Below, in pieces: positions 7,001 through 10,752 of a DNA stretch of 13,078 nucleotides. Below the pieces are notes generated by a model. The model searched no databases, was not told where the DNA came from, and saw only the letters and a list, made by a program, of their open reading frames with translations. Each line of letters begins with the position of its first letter. Position 1 is the first letter of the stretch. Position numbers and translations under genes: made by a program. The stretch covers positions 1 through 13,078 of the forward strand of contig JBKKBM010000270.1 of NCBI GenBank assembly GCA_046714215.1. Direction: 5' to 3'. The DNA comes from DATLCI01 sp046714215 (GTDB lineage: Bacteria > Acidobacteriota > Terriglobia > Terriglobales > Acidobacteriaceae).

Positions 7001-7236
7001 TTGTCGATGCCCGCGATGGTGGAGAACTGTTTCTCCAACGGCGTAGCCACGGCGCTGGCCATGGTCTCGGGACTGGCGCCGGGGACGTTGGCGTTCACCT
7101 GAATGGTGGGGAAATCGACGTTGGGCAGGTCGCTTACGGGAAGAACGCGATAGGAGAATATTCCGAAGATGAGGATCGCCGTCATCACCAGGGTGGTGGC
7201 GATGGGACGCTCGATAAAAGTCTCAGAGATCTTCAT
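4006..7236 (-). CDS. RND efflux pump inner-membrane protein (HAE1/MdtB-AcrB type)
   Basis: The 1076-residue protein is a proton-driven resistance-nodulation-division transporter that would export drugs or other amphiphiles from the periplasm or membrane through a tripartite complex. The N-terminus MKISETFIERP and first membrane helix (about 12-32) are typical. The central helices carry the proton-relay pair Asp401-Asp402 in VGFVVDDAIVMLENI (396-410), and a lysine (951 or 952) lies in GIVKKNAIMMIDFA. Large periplasmic porter domains follow helix 1 and helix 7 (about 33-335 and 575-875). It looks closer to MdtB/MdtC-like proteins than to AcrB itself, but the substrate cannot be told. About 12 residues more than usual sit after helix 7 (about 551-568, between AGLPSF and IPKGFLPTED). 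The ATG at 7236 overlaps the stop of the adaptor gene in an ATGA, so the two are translationally coupled. A TolC-type gene is not present in the window. Confidence 0.96.
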   Translation of the reverse strand: MKISETFIERPIATTLVMTAILIFGIFSYRVLPVSDLPNVDFPTIQVNANVPGASPETMASAVATPLEKQFSTIAGIDNMTSINALGSTSITLQFNLERDIDAAAQDVQAAIAKTARDLPADMPAPPSYQKVNPADSPVIFIAMSSPTLQLSQVDEYAQTVIAQRISTVTGVAQVQVFGGQKYAVRLQLDPRAMATRKIGIDEVTQAIRQGNVNMPTGTLFGQHRAYTILASGQLKSAEEFSPLIVAYRNGAPVRLDELGKVTNSVENNRVATWFKSDRAIVLAVQRQPGTNTVEVVDHVKKQLDVLRNQIPASVSLDILFDRSTSIRDSVNEVKFTLLLSIALVVMVIFLFLRNISATIIPSLALPMSIVGTFSVMHLLGFSVDNLSLMALTLSVGFVVDDAIVMLENIVRHMEMGKTPYRAALDGAKEIGFTILSMTISLAAVFLPVIFMGGIIGRLLNEFAITIGVAILVSGFVSLTLTPMLCSRFLRHTGREEHGRFYRSTEIFFDRMRGLYESTLRTVLHHKPATVVVSTVVLVLTFVLFAGLPSFVNRVLPKGTPKVITEGIPKGFLPTEDTGIIRATTEAQQGVSFPEMVIKHGQLAEIIGSHPAVAKYMNSVGGGGVTSAGNNGRFLIRLKPAHERGSWKDPAARGITADQVVQELRPRMGQVTGINTFLQVPPSINLGGRQSKGLYQFTLQSPDTDELYAAAPLLEAKLREIPELQDVTSDLQINNPQINVEIDRDKASALGVTSFQIEDALYSAYGSRQVTTIYTPTNQYRVIMELEPQYQLDPASLSMLYVRSAKGELIPLNSVATLRRDIGPLTVSHQGQTPAVTLSFNLRPGVALSQATGLVTEAARQTLPSTVSTSFDGTAQAFESSVKGLGLLLVMAIFVIYIVLGILYESFIHPLTILSGLPSAGVGALLTLMLFGYELNLYGFVGVLLLVGIVKKNAIMMIDFALDAQRNEGKSAEDAIFEGALVRFRPIMMTTMAALMGTLPIALGIGENADSRRSLGLAVVGGLILSQILTLYITPVFYVYLERFQNWFAGLGQRRASRKRAATEEVLPALHEQHHD

Positions 7237-8468
7237 GAGCCGCCCCCCGGATTGGCAGATTTCGTGGCCGGTTTGCCGGTGGAGGGCCCGCCTGGCTCGG
7301 TGCCCGGGGTTCCAGTGGGGGCCGCGCCCGTGGGCGCTTGCTTCATCTCCACCTTGGCCCCGCGGACGAGCCGGAGTTGACCATCCGTCACCACGCGTTC
7401 GCCCGGCTGCAGCCCGGAGGAGATAACGGTCTCATTGCCGACGCTCCGCTTCACGACCACCGTGCGCATGTCCGCCGTGTTGTCGGCGGCGACCACGAAG
7501 ACGTAAGCGCCTTTTTGTCCGGTCTGCACCGCTCGGGAAGGCACCACAATGGCGTTGGGTTCCACGCTCAGGGTAAGCACCACGTCGACAAATTGTCCCG
7601 GCCACAGGCTGCGGTCGCGGTTGGGGAAGGTGCCCTTCAGCTTGATGGTGCCGGTCTCGGGATCGACGTTGTTGTCAATGAAAGTAAGTTCACCTGCGGA
7701 GGCGAGCACAGCTCCCGCTGCGCGGGTGGGGTCGCCTTCGCGGGTCACGGCTTCCATGCGCAAAGTGCGTGCCGCCATGTACCGCTTAACTTCGGCCAAC
7801 TGCTGCTCGGGGATAGCGAACTGCACCTTCACCGGCGCCACCTGATTGATGGTGACCAGGTTGATGTCATTGGCCTTCACGATGTTGCCGCGGTCGACGT
7901 CGAGGTTGCCGGTGCGTCCGGAGATAGGCGCCGTGATGCGGGTGTATTGGAGTTGCAGGCGCGCATATTCAACGGCGGCGCGGTTGGCGATTACCGTAGC
8001 GTCAAGGGCGTCGGCGTTGGCGACGAACTGATCGTACTGCTGCTGCGCCACCACGCCTTCCTGCAACAGGCCGGCATAGCGCTCCGCCTGCACCCGGGCG
8101 TTCTTGGCCTGCGCTTGATCGCGGCTGAGTGTGCCTTCCACGCGGGCCAGCTCCGCCTTCAACTGGCGCTGGTCGAGGGTGAAGAGCAGGTCGCCCTGCT
8201 TCACATCTTCGCCTTCGCGGAAATGTACCCCCTGCAATTCGCCGCTGATCTGCGATTTCACGCCGACCGTCTGGAAGGCTTCCACATTGCCGATGGCCCG
8301 CAAAGTGATGGGCACATCCTTTTGCGTGACCGTGCCGAGGGTGACGGGGACGGAAGGCGCCGGGCCTTGGGCGGCGGTCTTTTCCGTCTGCGCACAGCCG
8401 GAAAGGAGAGCCGCGGCGAACAGGAGGGAGATCAGAACGACGAAGCTAGAAATGCGCTGGCGCATCAT
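7233..8468 (-). CDS. RND periplasmic adaptor (membrane-fusion) lipoprotein
   Basis: The 411-residue protein has a signal sequence with lipobox LLSGC and Cys25 as the lipidated residue, so it should be anchored in the inner membrane facing the periplasm. It then shows the usual adaptor order: a first lipoyl half (about 42-95, with VSGxL-like KSQISGELQGVHFREGEDVKQGDLLF), a coiled-coil hairpin rich in Ala/Gln/Arg (about 100-175), the second lipoyl half (APISGRTG, 180-187), a beta-barrel domain (about 210-300, WPGQFVDV) and a membrane-proximal domain to about 375. A Pro/Gly/Thr-rich tail (379-411) is probably disordered. Its role is to link the pump encoded downstream to an outer-membrane channel. 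Two start codons are adjacent (8468 and 8465), and the ribosome binding site is weak (AGGGA about 10 nt upstream). It is the first gene of the two-gene operon. Confidence 0.94.
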   Translation of the reverse strand: MMRQRISSFVVLISLLFAAALLSGCAQTEKTAAQGPAPSVPVTLGTVTQKDVPITLRAIGNVEAFQTVGVKSQISGELQGVHFREGEDVKQGDLLFTLDQRQLKAELARVEGTLSRDQAQAKNARVQAERYAGLLQEGVVAQQQYDQFVANADALDATVIANRAAVEYARLQLQYTRITAPISGRTGNLDVDRGNIVKANDINLVTINQVAPVKVQFAIPEQQLAEVKRYMAARTLRMEAVTREGDPTRAAGAVLASAGELTFIDNNVDPETGTIKLKGTFPNRDRSLWPGQFVDVVLTLSVEPNAIVVPSRAVQTGQKGAYVFVVAADNTADMRTVVVKRSVGNETVISSGLQPGERVVTDGQLRLVRGAKVEMKQAPTGAAPTGTPGTEPGGPSTGKPATKSANPGGGS

Positions 8469-8481
8469 CAGGAGCGGGTCC

Positions 8482-8504
8482 CTGCTTTCTCAAGTCTGCT
8501 TTCT
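8482..8504 (-). repeat. Nine-base direct repeat just upstream of the efflux operon
   Basis: On the minus strand AGAAAGCAG occurs twice (8504-8496 and 8490-8482), 14 bp apart, ending 14 nt before the adaptor start codon. It overlaps the likely ribosome-binding region. It could be a regulator site or a small duplication. No dyad typical of a TetR operator is obvious nearby. Confidence 0.3.
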
Positions 8505-8686
8505 AATGTCTGGCGGCCCATTATTTGGACGGCGGTTGGGGGGCATGGTGAGCATGGTCTCCATACCCCTTTTTGTCCCTATGTAATCACGGTCGCAGGC
8601 GGCTCGCCGCCGGCTAGTCCCTGCACCGTTATAAGGATATCGCGTAACTAGGATAGCGCGGAACTCGGCGAATGGAGGAAAAGACC
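8505..8686. other. Intergenic region upstream of the efflux operon
   Basis: No gene is seen. A strong small hairpin, GGCGG CTCG CCGCC, lies at 8598-8611. The minus strand should carry the promoter of the efflux operon, but I find no clear -35/-10 pair. The plus strand from 8674 onwards carries the GGAGG that precedes the 9-codon ORF. Confidence 0.4.
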
Positions 8687-8716
8687 ATGAGAAAAGAAGT
8701 CACCGGGAAAAAGTAA
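8687..8716 (+). CDS. Nine-codon ORF with a strong ribosome binding site
   Basis: ATG at 8687 opens MRKEVTGKK, then TAA at 8714-8716. GGAGG lies at 8674-8678, 8 nt before the ATG, better than for several real genes in this window. The peptide is basic and lysine-rich. The stop is immediately followed by a large palindromic element (8718-8773). It may be a true small gene, a leader peptide with nothing behind it, or the preserved start of a gene whose body was replaced by the repeat. I do not recognise it and assign no function. Confidence 0.3.
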   Translation: MRKEVTGKK

Positions 8717-8717
8717 A

Positions 8718-8773
8718 GGGCACGGTCGCTGTGCGAGTCAAGGCTGAAGCCCTGACCTACCAACGCCGTGCCC
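8718..8773 (+). repeat. Large palindromic element with nested stem
   Basis: The outer arms GGGCACGG (8718-8725) and CCGTGCCC (8766-8773) pair perfectly. Nested inside, GTCA A GGC TGAA GCC C TGAC (8737-8756) forms a second hairpin with a TGAA loop. The core GGCTGAAGCC resembles CGGCTAAAGCCG at 2960-2971, so both look like members of one family of dispersed palindromes. With no T-run it is not a classical terminator. Confidence 0.6.
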
Positions 8774-8800
8774 CGGAAGCGCTAAGCTCCCCGACTTCTA

Positions 8801-8819
8801 TCTCTAAATAATTTAGAGA
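8801..8819. terminator. AT-rich palindrome overlapping the stop codon of the TonB-domain gene
   Basis: The sequence TCTCTAAATAATTTAGAGA is a perfect palindrome around one central base. It contains the TAA stop of the minus-strand gene. The stem is AT-rich and no T-run follows, so it is at best a weak terminator or an mRNA 3' end stabiliser. It could also be a binding site. Confidence 0.3.
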
Positions 8820-9136
8820 GTGAAATTGATTGTGATCTGCTCGGTGCTTTCGGCGCCGGGCTCAAACTGCCAGTTCTGGGCCATCTGCGTGGCCGAATTG
8901 GCCAGCACCGGATGCCCGCCGAGGACCCGCACATCTTTCACTTTACCGTTGGCAGCCACCGTAAGTTCCAACTTAACCGCCCCGCTCACGCCCATACGCT
9001 TGGCCAGCTCAGGATAAGCAGGCGCCACGCGCTTGGTGACTTTGCGTTGGTCGCCGCCCGAAGCGGTTTGACTAAAGGCAACGCCGACCAGGCTTAGAGC
9101 TAGGATCGCGGCGATAAATATGCGAGAAACTTTCAT
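8813..9136 (-). CDS. Small exported protein with a TonB C-terminal-like domain
   Basis: The 107-residue product has a signal peptide (about 1-22, with a hydrophobic core IFIAAILALSLVGVAFS). It is followed by a single TonB C-terminal-like domain: VAPAYPELAKRMGVSGAVKL (37-56), then ELTVAANGKVKDVRVLGGHPVL and AQNWQFEP. In true TonB this domain contacts outer-membrane receptors, but here there is no transmembrane anchor kept after cleavage and no proline-rich linker. It would be a free periplasmic TonB-C module, as is common in acidobacteria, and its partner is unknown. The ATG at 9136 is preferred over 9217 because the signal peptide starts there and GGAG lies about 10 nt upstream. The longer start would add 27 basic residues in front of the signal peptide. 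Likely monocistronic. Confidence 0.85.
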   Translation of the reverse strand: MKVSRIFIAAILALSLVGVAFSQTASGGDQRKVTKRVAPAYPELAKRMGVSGAVKLELTVAANGKVKDVRVLGGHPVLANSATQMAQNWQFEPGAESTEQITINFTL

Positions 9137-9163
9137 CAGGGGAAATCTCCAGAGCGAACGAAA

Positions 9164-9189
9164 TCTTGCTACGAAGGCAAGACTAGCAA
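9164..9189 (-). promoter_or_regulatory. Two mutually exclusive stems in the leader of the TonB-domain gene
   Basis: TCTTGC/GCAAGA (9164-9169 with 9177-9182) and TTGCTA/TAGCAA (9166-9171 with 9184-9189) share bases, so only one can form at a time. Both are 6 bp perfect, and both lie in the transcribed leader about 28-53 nt before the start codon. This looks like a small switch, but short stems of this size can arise by chance. Confidence 0.3.
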
Positions 9190-9210
9190 CCCGTGACGGT
9201 TCGCGATAGA

Positions 9211-9245
9211 TAACCAAGGTAATGGTTACTGAATGGTAACCAAGG
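9211..9245 (-). promoter_or_regulatory. Array of GGTTAC/GTAACC half-sites upstream of the TonB-domain gene
   Basis: TAACCAAGG occurs twice in direct orientation (9211-9219 and 9237-9245, 26 bp apart). Between them TGGTTAC (9223-9229) and GTAACCA (9236-9242) form a perfect 7-bp inverted repeat with a 6-bp gap. The array lies 75-110 bp upstream of the start codon, where a promoter is expected, and is best read as an operator. The regulator is not identifiable. Confidence 0.5.
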
Positions 9246-9262
9246 CAGCGATACGCAAGGAA

Positions 9263-9433
9263 TCAGTAGAAGTCTGAACAGCTGAGGAAGAAGCCGCAGG
9301 TAGCGCATTTCAATCTGCAGTTGGAATCCTGGAGGCGGGCGCCGCAGGTGGGACAGTAGACGGAGAGGTCTTCGCCCTGGCGTTCGACGGACGGGGAAGC
9401 GTCAGCGGGCACCGTCCGTTTTTCGTCGTTCAT
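9263..9433 (-). CDS. Small zinc-ribbon protein
   Basis: This 56-residue ORF ends in a compact double-knuckle zinc ribbon: CPTCGARL (27-34) and, after a Cys at 39, CATCGFFLSCSDFY (43-56). The spacing of the CxxC pairs at 27/30 and 43/46 fits binding of one zinc ion. The first 25 residues are polar and probably flexible. It is a type of small protein that I associate with acidobacteria without known function; roles in nucleic acid or protein binding are guesses. The start ATG at 9433 overlaps the TGA of a 5-codon ORF (9447-9430) in an ATGA arrangement, and no clear Shine-Dalgarno sequence precedes it. It is divergent from osmC. The frame, the conserved cysteine motif and the stop in the right place support a real gene. 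Confidence 0.75.
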   Translation of the reverse strand: MNDEKRTVPADASPSVERQGEDLSVYCPTCGARLQDSNCRLKCATCGFFLSCSDFY

Positions 9434-9510
9434 GAGGAAAATCTCATCGAAGTCACTTTAGCACGGGTTTTATGAACCTGGCCGACCACCGTTCGGGGTA
9501 ACGAAAAACT

Positions 9511-9519
9511 TGTTATCCT
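9511..9519 (+). promoter_or_regulatory. Extended -10 promoter for osmC
   Basis: TGTTATCCT gives an extended -10 element (TG, one base, TATCCT). The -35 is weak (TTCGGG at 9492-9497, 16-bp spacer). Transcription would start near 9526, giving a leader of about 34 nt before the osmC start codon. Confidence 0.45.
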
Positions 9520-9528
9520 GAAGGTTCC

Positions 9529-9542
9529 ATTCGTGGACGAAT
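9529..9542 (+). promoter_or_regulatory. Perfect dyad at the osmC transcription start (candidate operator)
   Basis: ATTCGT GG ACGAAT is a perfect 14-bp inverted repeat, placed a few bases after the predicted start point and 11 nt before the ribosome binding site. This is a usual place for a repressor. It is not the known OhrR site type. The regulator is unknown. Confidence 0.4.
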
Positions 9543-9559
9543 TTCTCACAGGAGGCGAT

Positions 9560-9982
9560 ATGCAACGAACCGGCAGCGCAGTATGGAAAGGCGGGTTGAA
9601 AGATGGCAAGGGGACCGTCTCCACCCAGAGCGGAGTATTGAAAGAGACGCAGTACAGTTTCAGCACTCGCTTTGAGAACGGAGTGGGGACGAATCCGGAA
9701 GAACTGATCGCGGCAGCCCATGCAGGTTGTTTCTCCATGGCGCTCAGCGGCCAACTAGGCGAGGGCAAGATGACCGCCGAGAGCATCAACACCACCGCCA
9801 CCGTGACCATGGAGAAGACGGAAGCCGGCTTTACCGTGACTAAAGTGCACCTCGACGTGACGGCTAAGATCCCGGGCGCAGACCCATCAGCGTTTGCCAC
9901 GGCGGCGAATAACGCCAAGGCGGGATGTCCGATCTCGCGGCTCTTGAAAGCGGAGATCACGATGGATGCAAAGCTGGCGTAA
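9560..9982 (+). CDS. osmC: OsmC family peroxiredoxin
   Basis: The 140-residue protein matches E. coli OsmC closely in order and length (143 residues there). It reduces organic hydroperoxides in the cytoplasm using two cysteines. The start has WKGGLKDGKGTVSTQSGVLK; Arg37 (TRFENG) and Glu48 (TNPEEL) correspond to the catalytic Arg and Glu. The peroxidatic cysteine is Cys57 in AAHAGCFSMAL and the resolving one Cys123 in KAGCPISRLLKAEIT. The ATG at 9560 is preferred over the in-frame ATG at 9533 because AGGAGG lies 4 nt upstream and the similarity begins at once. The gene is monocistronic, with its own promoter and a strong terminator. OsmC is the better name than Ohr because of the GTVSTxSGVL and KAEIT blocks. 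Confidence 0.95.
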   Translation: MQRTGSAVWKGGLKDGKGTVSTQSGVLKETQYSFSTRFENGVGTNPEELIAAAHAGCFSMALSGQLGEGKMTAESINTTATVTMEKTEAGFTVTKVHLDVTAKIPGADPSAFATAANNAKAGCPISRLLKAEITMDAKLA

Positions 9983-10006
9983 CAGATTTTGGTTGCCAGA
10001 AAGCAG

Positions 10007-10039
10007 AAGCCCACGTCGCAGACGTGGGCTTTTTGTTTT
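10007..10039 (+). terminator. Rho-independent terminator of osmC
   Basis: AAGCCCACGTC and GACGTGGGCTT form a perfect 11-bp stem with a 3-nt loop, followed by TTTTGTTTTG. It begins 25 nt after the osmC stop. On the minus strand the hairpin is followed by CTGCTTTCTGG, so it may also help end the convergent gene at 10079-10321. Confidence 0.95.
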
Positions 10040-10078
10040 GGTCAGGGTTGAGACCAACGGCGAGGTATCGAACCCTCG

Positions 10079-10321
10079 TCAACTATGAGTGCGGAGGACG
10101 TCGCGGATCTCGCGATTGATGCGAGCAGCGTCGCGGGCGCCGTTGTCGACCATCTCCGCCCATTTTTTGCCGTTCTCGTCGAGCTTCGACTGATTCAGCA
10201 GGTAGCAGGCTTGCATGATGGTCTCAATGGCGTTGCTCAGGTCATGGGCGAGCGAACGCAAACTAGTGCTGATCTCGGCGGGAATCTTCGTCTGGGTCGG
10301 TTCCATTTTTGGCTGCGGCAT
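10079..10321 (-). CDS. Small stand-alone histidine-kinase phosphoacceptor (DHp)-like protein
   Basis: The 80-residue product consists of a polar N-terminus (1-18) and two predicted helices. The first carries SLAHDLSNAIETIMQACYLL (23-42), which resembles the H-box of sensor kinases, with His26 followed by Asp/Leu/Ser-Asn. The second helix (about 50-77) ends in NREIRDVLRTHS. This matches the two-helix dimerisation and phosphotransfer domain but has no ATP-binding catalytic domain and no sensor or membrane segment. It could be a phosphotransfer protein or a decoy for a partner kinase; both are inference. The start at 10321 is chosen because GGAG lies 9 nt upstream. An earlier in-frame ATG at 10351 overlaps that site and is less likely. 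The gene stands alone, convergent to osmC. Confidence 0.7.
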   Translation of the reverse strand: MPQPKMEPTQTKIPAEISTSLRSLAHDLSNAIETIMQACYLLNQSKLDENGKKWAEMVDNGARDAARINREIRDVLRTHS

Positions 10322-10487
10322 CTTTACTCTCTCCACGGATTGCGGGGACAACGATTAGCAGGGAAACACTGATTAGAGGCTCATTATCCTGGGATAGTTG
10401 GCCAGATCTCGGCTTTTTCTTACATAATCATCTCTACCCTAAAATTATTGCCGCCATTCGGCTGCTCGCAGATGAGCCATTAAAACT
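10322..10487. other. Spacer between the DHp-like gene and the structured upstream region
   Basis: No gene is seen. GATTAG occurs twice 20 bp apart (10353-10358 and 10371-10376), upstream of the minus-strand DHp-like gene. A weak plus-strand promoter may be TTGGCC (10398-10403) with CATAAT (10423-10428), 19-bp spacer. GGCTCAT (10378-10384) and ATGAGCC (10472-10478) are inverted copies about 95 bp apart. This stretch is visibly richer in A and T than the surrounding genes. Confidence 0.35.
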
Positions 10488-10641
10488 AGGGCCTTAGTAC
10501 CCTCGCCAATCTCCCTTCCGTACCCATTTGGGCCGAAATTCCCAGCAGTAGCGCCTTCGTCCCAGTGGGTCAGTGCCCCCCCCGCCCTATCTCAGGTGGT
10601 CGGGGGTAATAGGTGTCCTTAGATGGTAGTACTAAGGTCTT
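10488..10641 (+). ncRNA. Structured region upstream of the secreted glycosidase-like gene
   Basis: AGGGCCTTAGTAC (10488-10500) can pair with GTACTAAGGTCTT (10629-10641) in a 13-bp helix with two G.U pairs. The 128 nt enclosed contain CCCCCG (10579-10584) with CGGGGG (10601-10606) as a 6-bp hairpin, and ACCCA (10522-10526) with TGGGT (10566-10570) as a candidate helix. Together they would make a closed multibranch domain of the kind seen in riboswitches. It lies 112-265 nt before the start codon. The same inverted repeats could instead be protein binding sites at the DNA level. I recognise no known RNA family here. Confidence 0.35.
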
Positions 10642-10752
10642 TGGAGTAATCGCCATCGGCCCCCATAGAACTAGTATGCCCTCCTTAATACGAACCTCCA
10701 TTCGCCTGATACCAAAGAGTCACGCTCCATCGGGGGAATGGTTGGAGGGTAG
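10642..10752 (+). other. 5' flank of the glycosidase-like gene
   Basis: There is no gene. A poor promoter candidate is TTGGAG (10642-10647) with CATAGA (10665-10670) at 17 bp. The stretch ends in GGAGGG (10744-10749), the ribosome binding site of the gene starting at 10753. Confidence 0.3.

Noticed and set aside
7338..8651. 437-codon plus-strand ORF rich in His, Gly and Val
   Set aside because: It lies antisense to the adaptor gene, whose lipobox, lipoyl and barrel motifs are clear. This is a typical third-position GC artefact.
9137..9217. Earlier start for the TonB-domain protein
   Set aside because: It would put 27 residues in front of a clear signal peptide and would run through the leader stems.
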